A stretch of DNA of 64,000 nucleotides from Methylophilaceae bacterium. GTDB taxonomy: Bacteria > Pseudomonadota > Gammaproteobacteria > Burkholderiales > Methylophilaceae. The stretch spans positions 35,363 through 99,362 of the forward strand of contig JAPKBG010000008.1 in the NCBI GenBank assembly GCA_028823485.1, written 5' to 3'. This document shows, one piece after another, positions 47,326 through 56,457 of the stretch (positions are counted from its first letter, which is position 1; every line of letters starts with the position of its first letter). The position numbers and the translations under genes were made by a program. The notes beneath the pieces are model-generated. The model did not search any database, had not been told where the DNA came from, and saw only the letters and a list, made by a program, of their open reading frames with translations.

Positions 47326-49302
47326 ATGTCCATCGAGTCAGTTTCGCACGAAAATCGCAGGTTTGAACCTTCAGCCGTATTCAAGAAAAATGCTAACGTC
47401 TCAGGAATGGATGGCTACAATGCACTTTGTGCAGAAGCGGAACAAGATTACGAAGGCTTTTGGGCCAAACTAGCCCGTGAATTGTTGGTTTGGGATAAGC
47501 CTTTCACGAAAACACTTAATGAAGACAACGCCCCTTTTTACAAATGGTTTGAAGATGGCGAGTTAAATGTTTCAGCCAATTGCTTAGACAAACACCTCGA
47601 CACCATCCCGAATAAAACCGCGATTATCTTTGAAGCCGACAATGGTTACACCAAGTCCGTCACCTACAAACAGCTTTATCATCTAGTGTGTCAGTTTGCT
47701 AATGGCTTAAAAACATTGAATCTTAACGTTGGTGATCGTGTCATTATCTATTTACCGATGGGCGTAGAAGCCGTCGTTGCCATGCAAGCTTGCGCACGTT
47801 TAGGGCTAGTGCACAGTGTGGTGTTTGGTGGCTTTTCAGCTAAGAGCTTAAACGAACGCATAATTGATGCTGGCGCAGTGGCTGTGATTACAGCTGATGC
47901 GCAATTTAGAGCAGGTAAAACCCTATCAATCAAAAAAGCAGTCGATGAGGGCATTGCCATGGGTGGCTGTGAGCAAGTGCAAAAAGTCGTTGTGTTAAAG
48001 AAAACAGACCAAGAAGTGGCTTGGAGTGACAATAATATTTGGTGGCATGACTTAATCGCAGGCCAAGCTGACGAATGCCCGCCTGTCATGGTGAACGCAG
48101 AGCATCCGCTCTTCATCCTCTACACATCAGGCTCTACAGGTAAACCAAAAGGTGTGCAACATTCATCTGCTGGCTATTTGCTACATGCCATGAACACCAC
48201 ACGCTGGACGTTTGATATTCAAGACGATGACGTGTTTTGGTGTACGGCTGATGTGGGGTGGATTACAGGTCACAGCTACGTGGCTTACGGCCCAATGGCA
48301 TTGGGTGCAACGCAAGTCGTCTTCGAAGGCGTTCCAACCTACCCGAATGCAGGTCGATTCTGGGAAATGGTAGAGAAGCACAAAGTGTCTATCTTCTACA
48401 CCGCACCAACAGCCATTCGCTCTTTAATTAAAGCAGGCGAAACCGACCCAGAGACACATCCAAGCAAGTTCGATTTATCCAGCCTACGTTTACTCGGCAC
48501 CGTAGGCGAACCGATTAACCCAGAAGCATGGATGTGGTATTACAAAGAAGTTGGCGGCGAACGCTGCCCGATTGCCGATACCTTCTGGCAAACTGAAACA
48601 GGCGGCCATGTCATTACGCCGCTACCCGGCGCAACAACACTCGTACCAGGCTCTTGCACCCTCCCATTCCCTGGAATCAGTATTGATGTGGTTGATGAAT
48701 CAGGTAAAGACGCACCTTGGGGTGAAGGTGGTCTACTAGTCATTAAAAAACCATGGCCATCTATGATACGCACGATTTATGGCGACCCTGAACGCTTCCA
48801 AAGCGCTTACTTCCCTGAAGATTTAGGTGGCAAATACTACCTAGCAGGCGATGGCGCTGTCCGCGACAAAGTCACAGGCAACTTCACCATCATGGGCCGT
48901 ATTGATGATGTACTGAATGTATCAGGTCACCGCCTAGGTACGATGGAGATTGAATCAGCCTTAGTCGCCAACCATCTAGTGGCAGAAGCCGCTGTTGTCG
49001 GCAAGCCTGATGATATCAAAGGTGAAACGATTGTCGCTTATGTTGTACTCAAAGGCCAACGCCCTACTGGCGATGATATCAAGGCTATCGTTAATGACCT
49101 TCGTGAATGGGTTGGTAATGAGATTGGTCCTATCGCTAAACCAAGTGAAATCCATTTTGGTGACAACTTACCTAAGACTCGTAGTGGCAAAATTATGCGC
49201 CGTTTATTACGTAGTCTAGCTAAGGGCGAAGAAATTACTTCCGACATTTCCACATTGGAGAACCCTGCGATTCTTGAACAGTTGAAAGGAATTATTAGCT
49301 AA
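47326..49302 (+). CDS. acs: Acetyl-CoA synthetase
   Basis: Activates acetate to acetyl-CoA through acetyl-AMP. It is 658 residues, typical. The AMP-binding signature is [23 protein letters not shown], with [18 protein letters not shown] in the middle and the C-terminal [15 protein letters not shown] containing the lysine that Pat-type enzymes acetylate to switch the protein off. A strong ribosome-binding site (GGGGGAG) precedes the ATG. It is single-copy here and monocistronic, divergent from glnE. Confidence 0.95.
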   Translation: MSIESVSHENRRFEPSAVFKKNANVSGMDGYNALCAEAEQDYEGFWAKLARELLVWDKPFTKTLNEDNAPFYKWFEDGELNVSANCLDKHLDTIPNKTAIIFEADNGYTKSVTYKQLYHLVCQFANGLKTLNLNVGDRVIIYLPMGVEAVVAMQACARLGLVHSVVFGGFSAKSLNERIIDAGAVAVITADAQFRAGKTLSIKKAVDEGIAMGGCEQVQKVVVLKKTDQEVAWSDNNIWWHDLIAGQADECPPVMVNAEHPLFILYTSGSTGKPKGVQHSSAGYLLHAMNTTRWTFDIQDDDVFWCTADVGWITGHSYVAYGPMALGATQVVFEGVPTYPNAGRFWEMVEKHKVSIFYTAPTAIRSLIKAGETDPETHPSKFDLSSLRLLGTVGEPINPEAWMWYYKEVGGERCPIADTFWQTETGGHVITPLPGATTLVPGSCTLPFPGISIDVVDESGKDAPWGEGGLLVIKKPWPSMIRTIYGDPERFQSAYFPEDLGGKYYLAGDGAVRDKVTGNFTIMGRIDDVLNVSGHRLGTMEIESALVANHLVAEAAVVGKPDDIKGETIVAYVVLKGQRPTGDDIKAIVNDLREWVGNEIGPIAKPSEIHFGDNLPKTRSGKIMRRLLRSLAKGEEITSDISTLENPAILEQLKGIIS

Positions 49303-49411
49303 TTGCAATAAATTAATCCGAATTTTCATTGGCAAAAACAATGACTTGAAATAGGTTTAATTCTAATCTTTTTTCAGCTTCTTTATTTGAAGTGCAAAAT
49401 TTATTGAGCTT

Positions 49412-49938
49412 CTATTCATAACTTTCCACTTCTCCAAATGCTAGAAACTGTGCATAACGCGCATCTGTCCCTAGAACTTTTTGAGCATGTTTGATTGGAC
49501 AAAATACTGATCGGTTCGCGCCACAATTTCACTTATGTAAGCAATCATACCCGTACCATAAGCACAATAGGTACAGTGGAATATTTCAATAAAGTTAAGA
49601 TAATTGAGGTTTTAGCGATCAAAAATAATGTAATCAACACGCTTAACTTTTTTAATGCCATAGATAGGAAAGCAAATAAGCTGATAAAACGTTATGACTA
49701 TATCAGTAATGACTAATGGAATAATCATCGCGTAAATAATTACACCAGTAATCAAGTTTTGCGGGCGTTCGGTTATTAGCCAACGAAAAAAATATTTCTT
49801 TTTTAAGCGGAAATGCGCTTCTTTGATTGACTGCTCAAATTCAACACACTTTCCTTTAACTTGAAAAAATATGCTGGATTGTTGCTCGTTTAGTGCAACT
49901 CTTAGCTTATCCTCAAGCCCTGTTGTCTGATCAAGTAA
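49412..49938 (-). pseudogene. Decayed conserved hypothetical gene with nonsense and frameshift lesions
   Basis: The minus strand encodes a recognisable conserved proteobacterial protein of unknown function. Pieces include KKKYFFRWLITERPQNLITG, a hydrophobic pair, CFPIYGIKKVKRVDYIIFDR, then NLNYLNFIEIFHCTYCAYG, MIAYISEIVARTDQYF and CPIKHAQKVLGTDARYAQF. A TAA at 49614-49612 interrupts after DR, where one base change from CAA would restore Gln. A T is missing near 49500 (TATTTTGTCC, expected five T), shifting frame between QYF and CPIK. No start codon is evident and stop codons lie just upstream. The flanking 49939-50209 shows no gene. Confidence 0.75.
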
Positions 49939-50209
49939 TTACTAAATGTGGTCGTTCATTAATATCCCAAGACTTTTTAAAGGTTTAAAGATTAGCGCAT
50001 TACTCACTAAGTATCTAAGTAATTTGAGCAGTCATGAAAGAGCATTTTTTTAGCAAGATAAAATGGCCAAGATTCGGACTCTACTCGTGGGGCACAATAA
50101 CTAAAAGGCATTGCGCCCTACATTAGTACTTTGCAATACGGCGTAATGCGCTATGATTATTGGCGCCTGATTCACAAAAGGCATCCTTAATTTATGTTAG
50201 GAATAAACC

Positions 50210-50659
50210 ATGATGCTTCATCTTCTACTCTTTCTGCATTTAACTAGCGTTATTATCTGGGTTGGTGGTATGTTCTTTTCTTACTTCTGTTTACGCCCTG
50301 CTGCCATCCAGCTACTTGAGCCAAAGTTACGCTTACCGCTTTGGGTTGCTACGTTTAGTCGGTTTTTTAAACTCACTGCGATTGCCGTGGTGACTATCAT
50401 TGCAACAGGCATAATGATGTTGTTGCAGGTCGGCATGAAGTTTGCGCCCGTCGGTTGGCATGTGATGTTATCGACAGGTTTGTTAATGTCTGCTATCTTT
50501 ATTTATGTTTGTGCGGTGGTGTACCCTAGGCTTTGCAAGCAATGCAATGAGGTTAGCTGGTTAGCTGCTGCTGCAACACTGAATACTATACGCAAGCTTG
50601 TAGGTTTCAATCTAATCCTCTCTATCATCGCTATTGCTGCTGCAACCTTTGCCAGGTAA
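50210..50659 (+). CDS. CopD-like integral membrane protein
   Basis: 149 residues with four hydrophobic helices, starting LHLLLFLHLTSVIIWVGGMFFSYFCLRP. The HLTSVIIWVGGMFF stretch and length match the CopD/YphA-like (DUF2269/CopD) family of small membrane proteins. Copper transport is established for some CopD homologues but should not be assumed for this short form. It is followed after 30 bp by a DUF3147 gene in the same direction. Confidence 0.65.
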   Translation: MMLHLLLFLHLTSVIIWVGGMFFSYFCLRPAAIQLLEPKLRLPLWVATFSRFFKLTAIAVVTIIATGIMMLLQVGMKFAPVGWHVMLSTGLLMSAIFIYVCAVVYPRLCKQCNEVSWLAAAATLNTIRKLVGFNLILSIIAIAAATFAR

Positions 50660-50689
50660 CCATCAAAATCGTAAGAGGAAAGGCATCTA

Positions 50690-51040
50690 ATGTGGCAATA
50701 CACTCTTAAAATCATATTATCTGCTGTCGTGCTAGTTACGGTAGCCGAGCTAGCTAAACGCAGTTCTTTTTTGGCTGCTGCATTGGCGTCACTGCCACTC
50801 ACTTCTCTTCTTGCCTTAGTGTGGATTTATATTGACTCAGGTAGTGTTCAGAAAATTACCACCTTATCCCATGGTATTTTTTGGTTAGTACTACCTTCAC
50901 TCATTTTGTTTGTTACGCTGCCTTTATTATTGCGCAGCGGTATTCATTTTTGGCTAAGTCTATTCATTGCTTGTTTAGCAACGGCGATTGCCTACTTCAG
51001 CATGATTAAGTTGCTTGAGATCTTTGGCATTCGCATTTAA
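50690..51040 (+). CDS. DUF3147 family membrane protein
   Basis: 116 residues and four predicted transmembrane helices. The opening MWQYTLKIILSAVVLVTVAELAKRSSFLAAALASLPLTSLLALVWIY fits the DUF3147 pattern. Function is unknown. It sits 30 bp after the CopD-like gene and 72 bp before an ASCH-domain gene, all on the plus strand; AAGAGGAAAGG precedes its start. Confidence 0.7.
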   Translation: MWQYTLKIILSAVVLVTVAELAKRSSFLAAALASLPLTSLLALVWIYIDSGSVQKITTLSHGIFWLVLPSLILFVTLPLLLRSGIHFWLSLFIACLATAIAYFSMIKLLEIFGIRI

Positions 51041-51112
51041 ATAGCATAAGCGCGTCGTTATATGATCAATCATAAAGCACCACTTTCAGCTACCGCTATA
51101 CCCTCAGGCATC

Positions 51113-51550
51113 ATGAAAGCCCTTTCTCTTAAACAGCCTTATGCTTGGTTGATTGCGAATGGCTTTTTACAGGTGGATGACCGTACTTGGGGAACGCAGT
51201 ATCGTGGCCCTATGCTCATTCATGCAAGTAAGGGTTTGTATGAATCGTATTATGATTACCTGAAAGACAGCACCAATATTCCGTTACCAGATAAAGATAA
51301 GCTAGAGTATGGCGGTATCGTCGGTGTGGCCAAGCTAGTGCTGTGCTGCCAACCGGGCAATATGCCGGCCAATATTAGCCGTGAACAGAGTGTACATTTT
51401 GGTGGCGTACATGATGAATACTTTGGTTTTCTATTTGAACAAGCGACGCCTCTGCCTTTGATGCCATGTCGCGGTAAGCTGGGTATCTTTGAGGTTGATA
51501 TCGATGCCTTACTAGTAGCCCCACCGCCAACGCAGGCTGAATTGTTTTAA
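51113..51550 (+). CDS. ASCH-domain protein
   Basis: About 145 residues starting MKALSLKQPYAWLIANG. The ASCH/PUA-like fold is shown by KALSLKQPYAWLI, YRGPMLIHASKGLYES and YGGIVGVAKLVLCC. Such domains bind RNA or modified nucleobases; a few hydrolyse N4-acetylcytidine. No catalytic role can be assigned here. The start at 51113 matches the family N-terminus; an in-frame ATG at 51062 has no ribosome-binding site. Confidence 0.75.
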   Translation: MKALSLKQPYAWLIANGFLQVDDRTWGTQYRGPMLIHASKGLYESYYDYLKDSTNIPLPDKDKLEYGGIVGVAKLVLCCQPGNMPANISREQSVHFGGVHDEYFGFLFEQATPLPLMPCRGKLGIFEVDIDALLVAPPPTQAELF

Positions 51551-51778
51551 ATAGTTGACCCATTGCTATTTTGGCAGGAATTTTTCCGTCAACATCCTCC
51601 ACCATTCACTATAAAAACAATCACTTAGATTCAAGCTTGGCGACATGAAAGTATATCTTCAAAAACTATTGTATTTTTAAAAATAAAGTCTAAAAATCAA
51701 AAATTCGAGATGATATTTTATATCGGAATAACTTTCGAATATTTTCATCAATGTCTATTACCTTCCTGAAAATTTATC

Positions 51779-51970
51779 ATGAAAAATTCATTATTATTGG
51801 CTGTTTTATTAGCGGTGTCCTTAAACGCTTTTGCAGAAGATCAAAGTTTTGAAGAAGCTGCAGCGGATACATATGTTACGGAAGAGCTTGCAGTTGAAGC
51901 TGAAGGCACTGCAGAAGAGCAAGAAGTAGATGAAAAAACAACTGAAGAAGAGGCGCAATCAGATAAGTAA
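51779..51970 (+). CDS. Small acidic secreted protein of unknown function
   Basis: 63 residues. A clear signal peptide (MKNSLLLAVLLAVSLNAFAED, cleavage near Ala19) precedes about 44 residues that are nearly half Glu and Asp with no Cys. The mature part is extremely acidic and probably disordered. An isolated gene with its own terminator (52008-52036) and a 228-bp upstream gap. I do not recognise a family; metal buffering or surface charge are guesses only. Confidence 0.6.
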   Translation: MKNSLLLAVLLAVSLNAFAEDQSFEEAAADTYVTEELAVEAEGTAEEQEVDEKTTEEEAQSDK

Positions 51971-52007
51971 TTAAAACAGCTTGTAAAAATGCAAGCATAG
52001 TAAAAAT

Positions 52008-52036
52008 AAAAAAGTCGTCAAATTGCCGACTTTTTT
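52008..52036 (+). terminator. Rho-independent terminator after the acidic secreted protein gene
   Basis: AAAAAAGTCG (52008-52017) and CGACTTTTTT (52027-52036) form a stem with a 9-base loop, ending in six T residues. It lies 40 bp past the stop codon. Confidence 0.8.
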
Positions 52037-52118
52037 ATCACTTCAAGCCGTACTTGGCTCTATTAGATAACAGCTTAAGCTATACTGATTCATTCTCTAT
52101 TAAAACCTCACCCTCGTC

Positions 52119-52481
52119 ATGACTCATCCTACTAGCTCTAATAACCAAGAGTACCTCTTCGAAGCGGAAGGTTGTTATATCTCAGAGCTATCCAATACAC
52201 CTGCTGATCCAGATGTTTCCATTGCTAAAGCGCGCGTTGAACCTAACGTGACGACGACATGGCATCAATTAACAGGCGTCACAGAAAGGTACTGCATTTT
52301 AGAGGGCACTGGTGTCGTTGAAATCGGTAACGAAACACCTAAAAACGTGAGCGTTGGCGATGTAGTGATTATTCCACCGATGACACGGCAAAGAATCCGT
52401 AATGATGGCACAGGCGATTTAATCTTTTTAGCCATTTGCAACCCACGATTTACTCCTGAATGTTATGAATCGATTGTTTAA
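52119..52481 (+). CDS. Cupin-domain protein
   Basis: 120 residues with a single small beta-barrel cupin. Motif 1 is weak (TTWHQLTGVTERYCILEGTGVVEIG) and motif 2 is GDVVIIPPMTRQRIRNDGTGDLIFLAIC. Metal ligands are partly retained (His and Glu in the first motif), but the final His is replaced by Arg, so metal binding is uncertain. Likely cytosolic. Neighbours give no pathway. Confidence 0.75.
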   Translation: MTHPTSSNNQEYLFEAEGCYISELSNTPADPDVSIAKARVEPNVTTTWHQLTGVTERYCILEGTGVVEIGNETPKNVSVGDVVIIPPMTRQRIRNDGTGDLIFLAICNPRFTPECYESIV

Positions 52482-52576
52482 CGATTACTTAGTGTTTTAA
52501 CGCCCCATCAGTTGTGAAAAATAACACCCCTTAATTAGCAGCATTTACTTAAAGCAATTTACCTAGGCAAAAAATC

Positions 52577-52885
52577 ATGGCAGCAACAAGCAATATCCCA
52601 TTGAAAGTTCCTTTCAAAGAAAAAGACGAAGCAAAATCACACGGAGCACGTTGGAATCCAGATGGTAAACACTGGTACATCCCTGTTGGCGTAGAAGAAG
52701 CACCATTTGAGAAATGGCTAGATGGCGCACCAACTGAAATGACCCAGCCTCAAGCAGCACCTCAGGGCTACTCACAACAACAAGGCACTACGCAAGCTAA
52801 ACCACCCAGTAAATTACCGGCTAAAGCGGACATGGATGATATTAATGCCATGTTGCGTGATGCTTTTGAAGTGGGTGAAGACTAA
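52577..52885 (+). CDS. DUF5710-domain protein
   Basis: 102 residues. The N-terminal DUF5710-like module reads VPFKEKDEAKSHGARWNPDGKHWYIPVGVEEAPFEKWL, a motif found alone or attached to DNA-processing and toprim/primase proteins. It is followed by a Gln/Pro-rich linker and an acidic helical tail. It is only 4 bp upstream of the broken tag gene, suggesting co-transcription. Function unknown. Confidence 0.7.
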   Translation: MAATSNIPLKVPFKEKDEAKSHGARWNPDGKHWYIPVGVEEAPFEKWLDGAPTEMTQPQAAPQGYSQQQGTTQAKPPSKLPAKADMDDINAMLRDAFEVGED

Positions 52886-52889
52886 AAAC

Positions 52890-53454
52890 GTGACTAAACG
52901 CTGTGCATGGGCGAACACCTCTGCGGCAGAAACCCAATACCATGATGAAGAATGGGGGGGTGTCTATCCATAATGATAGACTGCTCTTTGAATCGCTGAT
53001 TTTAGAAAGCGCGCAATCGGGTTTAAGTTGGGCGACTATCCTCAATAAACGGGAGGGTTACCGAAAAGCGTTCGACAACTTTGATGTGCAAAAAGTCGCA
53101 CAGTACTCAGAAGCAAAAATACAAACATTATTGCAAGATGCAAGCATTGTGCGGAATAAACTCAAAATAAAAGCGACGGTTAACAATGCCCAGTGTGTGA
53201 TTAATATTCAAGCTGAATACGGTAGCTTTGATACTTACCTTTGGTCGTTTGTGAATGGCAAGTCGATTAATAAGCAATGGCGGGCACACACGAATGTCCC
53301 AAGTACGTCCGTAATATCTGATGGCATGAGTAAAAGCTTGAAGCAAAAAGGCTTTAAGTTTATCGGCTCGACGACGTGTTATGCATTTATGCAAGCCGTT
53401 GGCATGGTGAATGGCCATGTGGTTTCTTGTTTTCGCCAACTGCAATGTGAATAA
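52890..53454 (+). pseudogene. tag: DNA-3-methyladenine glycosylase I (Tag), frameshifted in a G7 tract
   Basis: Removes 3-methyladenine from alkylated DNA. From GTG 52890 the frame gives TKRCAWANTSAAETQYHDEEWG, then shifts at seven consecutive G (52954-52960) and stops within six codons. With six G the frame continues as VSIHNDRLLFESLILESAQSGLSWATILNKRE and runs to 53454. All else is intact, including the N-terminal Cys and His and the C-terminal His-x3-Cys of the zinc snap (GHVVSCF). It could be a sequencing error, a recent pseudogene, or a slippage-controlled gene. The downstream in-frame start (52903) would lack the N-terminal zinc ligands. Confidence 0.85.
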
Positions 53455-53536
53455 CGCTACAGTAATAAAAAACACTCTATCAACCCTAAAAGAAGCCCTT
53501 CATGGCTACAGCCGATACCTGCTGCAGCATTGTCCC

Positions 53537-53713
53537 TTACTTCAAAGTGCCACCGCAAAACAATGTACAGCCGGACTTTTCTAATCCATGCTCAATATCT
53601 TCCTTAATTCTAATCATGCCATCTTCAGAATTGAGTATGTCTTGCCGGTTATTACCTCTATGCATAATATGTAGGGGCTGATTGGGAATAGCGAGTCGGG
53701 GTAGTCTTACCAT
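53537..53713 (-). pseudogene. Fragment of a REP-associated tyrosine transposase (RAYT, Y1 family)
   Basis: The minus strand encodes MVRLPRLAIPNQPLHIMHRG, then NNRQDI and RIKEDIEHGLEKSGCTL. This is the N-terminus of IS200-like Y1 transposases linked to REP elements. The reading frame then diverges (FCGGTLK) and stops after 58 residues, where a functional protein would continue into the HAYVLMTNHVHL catalytic region. It is therefore a truncated remnant. The rest of the 53455-53869 gap shows no gene. Confidence 0.7.
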
Positions 53714-53869
53714 GAGGCTAGCTAAGCTCAAAAACACATCGTTATTAAGCTGGATGACCCCTTAATTTCAGCATAAGCGGCTTATAGCTAGCTTGCCTGT
53801 ATGTGCTCTTATCGCTAGTTATCGCACTGTTAGGTATGGCTTTAGCAGCATACCTTTGGTACTCTTAAA

Positions 53870-54646
53870 TTACTTGATTAGCTTTCTGCTTACTTTGAAT
53901 GCCAGCCAATATGGCAATAGGCTTAATAGTTTAACTAATCGTGTAAACCGTTTAGGAAAGTGAATTTCAAAAGCACCCGATGTTAGGCCTTTTACAATGG
54001 CTTTTACCGCTGTTAGCGTATCAATCACCATTGGCATTTCAAAATCATTCTTACTAGTCATTGGCGTGCTGACAAAACCAGGACTAATGAGTTTTACATC
54101 AATATTTTTTGATTGATATTCAACGTATAAGCTCTCAGCCAAATTTGTAATTGCTGCTTTAGTAGAAGAGTAAGGCTGTGCATTTGGCAGCCCAAAATAA
54201 CCTGATACTGAACCACATAGTACAATTTGGCCATGTCCTTGTGTCGCAAAGAATGACGTTGCAACATCTAGCATATTGTAAACACCACCAAGGTTAACCT
54301 GTAAACTTTTACGAATAAAGGCAATATCTGTTCTGCCTTGCTCTGATGGATCGTAAACCGCCGCCATGAATATCACACGATCAAGGCGTTTAATTTTTTT
54401 AAAAGCATTGATTGTTTGGCTATGATCGCTAATATCAAATGCTAAGACTTGGTGATTAGCTCCTGTTAGTTGTAGACGTACTGATTGCAACTCAGGTTCA
54501 CGGCGTGCAGAAAGAATCACGTTTGCGCCCTGTTGACTGAGCGCAATTGCTAACTCAGCACCAATACCACTGCTAGCACCTATTATCCATACATATTGCC
54601 CATGAATCGTTTTCATTATGGTTTTTACTTCCTCATAAAAGAACAT
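53870..54646 (-). CDS. Short-chain dehydrogenase/reductase
   Basis: 258-residue Rossmann-fold NAD(P)-dependent oxidoreductase of the classical SDR family. GASSGIG is at residues 23-29, SARRE follows the second strand, and the active site has SVSGYFGLPNAQPYSSTKAAI with the YxxxK pair. A C-terminal basic hydrophobic end suggests membrane association. The ATG overlaps the stop of the upstream DUF3833 gene by one base after AGGAAG; a second Met eleven codons in is also possible. Last gene of the seven-gene lipid-type operon; substrate unknown. Confidence 0.88.
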   Translation of the reverse strand: MFFYEEVKTIMKTIHGQYVWIIGASSGIGAELAIALSQQGANVILSARREPELQSVRLQLTGANHQVLAFDISDHSQTINAFKKIKRLDRVIFMAAVYDPSEQGRTDIAFIRKSLQVNLGGVYNMLDVATSFFATQGHGQIVLCGSVSGYFGLPNAQPYSSTKAAITNLAESLYVEYQSKNIDVKLISPGFVSTPMTSKNDFEMPMVIDTLTAVKAIVKGLTSGAFEIHFPKRFTRLVKLLSLLPYWLAFKVSRKLIK

Positions 54647-55185
54647 TACTCTTCCTGCTTTTGCATAAACAATGTCAATTCGGCCATGGTAATACCAAAT
54701 TTTTTCAGATAAGATCGATTAACTAACACACCATCATTCATCAAAAACATCCAGTCATCAAAGGTAATGCGATAAGTACTATCACCAACAGGCAAATCCA
54801 TTTGATAAGCCCATTGCATAGCGCTGCCTTCTAGCTTGCCTGTCGCTTTATCTAGAATATCTGACGCGGTGCCTTCATAAGTTTTATTACCGGTTTTGGT
54901 GATTGTCCATACCCGTTTTTGCGTTTCACCATCGTAATAAACAAAGTGCTCTTCTAGCGTACCAACATCGCCTTCCCAAGAACCATGCATGGTGACATCA
55001 AATCGCCTAGTAACTTCGCCACTGCGGTTCTGTATTAAGCCCCAGGCTTTAATTGGCCCTGTGAAGTAGGTTTTTAAATCTAATGATGGTTTCGTTTCTT
55101 TATATGCCTCCATTTTAGGTGTCGCGCAGCCGTTAATAAACGTCATTAACCCCATAATAATTACTCCTTTTTTGATCATATTCAT
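54646..55185 (-). CDS. DUF3833 family lipoprotein
   Basis: 179 residues with a lipoprotein signal ending in the lipobox INGC near residue 20. The mature part is a DUF3833 beta-rich domain (FTGPIKAWGLIQNRSGEVTRRFDVTMHGSW, DDWMFLMNDGVLVNRSYLKKFG). Family function is unknown, though it travels with cyclopropane-synthase-like and DUF1365 genes. An outer-membrane or periplasmic location is expected. It is 4 bp after the MFS gene and overlaps the SDR gene by one base. Confidence 0.85.
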   Translation of the reverse strand: MNMIKKGVIIMGLMTFINGCATPKMEAYKETKPSLDLKTYFTGPIKAWGLIQNRSGEVTRRFDVTMHGSWEGDVGTLEEHFVYYDGETQKRVWTITKTGNKTYEGTASDILDKATGKLEGSAMQWAYQMDLPVGDSTYRITFDDWMFLMNDGVLVNRSYLKKFGITMAELTLFMQKQEE

Positions 55186-55189
55186 TGTT

Positions 55190-56455
55190 TTAACCTTGCT
55201 TGTTGATTAACTTCCATAAAGAAATTGCTGCCAAACACTTAACAATGCATGGCACTAGTCCATATAATATCAATAGTGATAGCAACGTTACTTGCGTGTT
55301 ATCCCCTGCTGGAATAAAGCCAGTGTTATCAAGTATCAGGAAAGCAAAGCCGCTTGCCAAGGCTAGCGCTAGCTTAGGAATAAATGCCATAACACCGTAA
55401 TACTGGGTTGCTCTTTCCTCGGCTTCTATTGCATTAATACGGTCGGCGATAATGGATGCTGGTAGCGCCAAATCTGCACCTAATGCAAATCCTGACAAGA
55501 TACAAATGATGCTATAGGAAACAATGTCACCTGGCTGTAATAGCACAACCCAAATAAACACGGCAATTGAAAGCATCATTGATACAAGCCAAGCACGGTA
55601 TTTATCTAGTTTTTTAGACAGTACAAACCATAGCTGCATTAAAGCAGCACCAGAGGTAAAATAAAGAAATAAAAACAACCCAGTATAGGGCTCAGCATTG
55701 AGGTAATCACGCACAAAAAAGAGGATTAATACAGCTGGCAATGATGCGGCAACTTGCGTTAAAAAGTAAGTGATAAAAAATAAGTTTTGTTTATCATGCA
55801 GTACCTGAAAGAAATCAGTAGCCTTCAATACTTTGTGTCGGTTTAAATGCTGCAAATCTACACGCTTCAGAAACTTAACGAACATGAGCCAAGCAAGCAG
55901 CATGGCAATTGCATAAATAATAAATAGCCATCTAAATACTTGCGTCGCTTCAGTGAAATTAAATAAGATAGTCGGCAATATGGAGGCAATGAGTAGGCCA
56001 AATAAAGTAAAGGATTCACGCCACCCTGCTATGCGTGTGCGTTGATGTTGATCCGCAGACCAAAATCCACCAATAATATTAAGGTTTATCACCACAACAC
56101 TAAACCCTGTAGTGGCAAGCATCATACTGACGGCAAACCATACGGCAGTAGAAATAGACAGCTGAGGGCCAAAAAACAAAGTAAATAAGCCTATTGTTAA
56201 GGTCAATATGCCACCAGTCATAATCGTTTGACGACGTGTGGCATGGAGATCCGAGAGGTAGCCAATAACAGGATCTTGCACGGCATCAAACAGGCGTACT
56301 AGCAGTAAAATCACACCAATCGTACCTAAACCCAAGCCTAAATGACGCGTATAAAAATCTGGCGCATGGATATACAGTGGCAGCCCAGCAAAGGCTAGCG
56401 GAAACGCTAGCAAGCTATATTGAAACAACGATCGCTTATTGGGATGTTGGGTCAC
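55190..56455 (-). CDS. MFS transporter of the GPH/MFS_2 type
   Basis: 421 residues with about twelve hydrophobic helices. GLPLYIHAPDFYTRHLGLGLGTIGVILLLVRLFDAVQDPVIGYLSDLH is the MFS_2 (glycoside-pentoside-hexuronide and lysolipid transporter) signature. In the context of lipid-modifying genes a lipid or lipid-precursor substrate is plausible, but this is inference. It starts 2 bp after the chalcone-isomerase-like gene and ends 4 bp before DUF3833. Confidence 0.82.
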   Translation of the reverse strand: MTQHPNKRSLFQYSLLAFPLAFAGLPLYIHAPDFYTRHLGLGLGTIGVILLLVRLFDAVQDPVIGYLSDLHATRRQTIMTGGILTLTIGLFTLFFGPQLSISTAVWFAVSMMLATTGFSVVVINLNIIGGFWSADQHQRTRIAGWRESFTLFGLLIASILPTILFNFTEATQVFRWLFIIYAIAMLLAWLMFVKFLKRVDLQHLNRHKVLKATDFFQVLHDKQNLFFITYFLTQVAASLPAVLILFFVRDYLNAEPYTGLFLFLYFTSGAALMQLWFVLSKKLDKYRAWLVSMMLSIAVFIWVVLLQPGDIVSYSIICILSGFALGADLALPASIIADRINAIEAEERATQYYGVMAFIPKLALALASGFAFLILDNTGFIPAGDNTQVTLLSLLILYGLVPCIVKCLAAISLWKLINKQG

Positions 56456-56457
56456 TG

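Noticed and set aside
49495..49716. Plus-strand 73-residue reading frame
   Set aside because: It is antisense to the clearly protein-like pseudogene on the minus strand and shows no domain or ribosome-binding site.
49939..50209. tRNA-like or mobile-element end suggested by GGCGTAATGCGC and GGCATTGCGCCC motifs
   Set aside because: No cloverleaf could be folded and no terminal repeats or target duplications are apparent; at most a worn intergenic repeat.
51375..51605. Minus-strand 76-residue frame beneath the ASCH gene
   Set aside because: It lies antisense to a conserved domain, and its composition follows the complementary codons.
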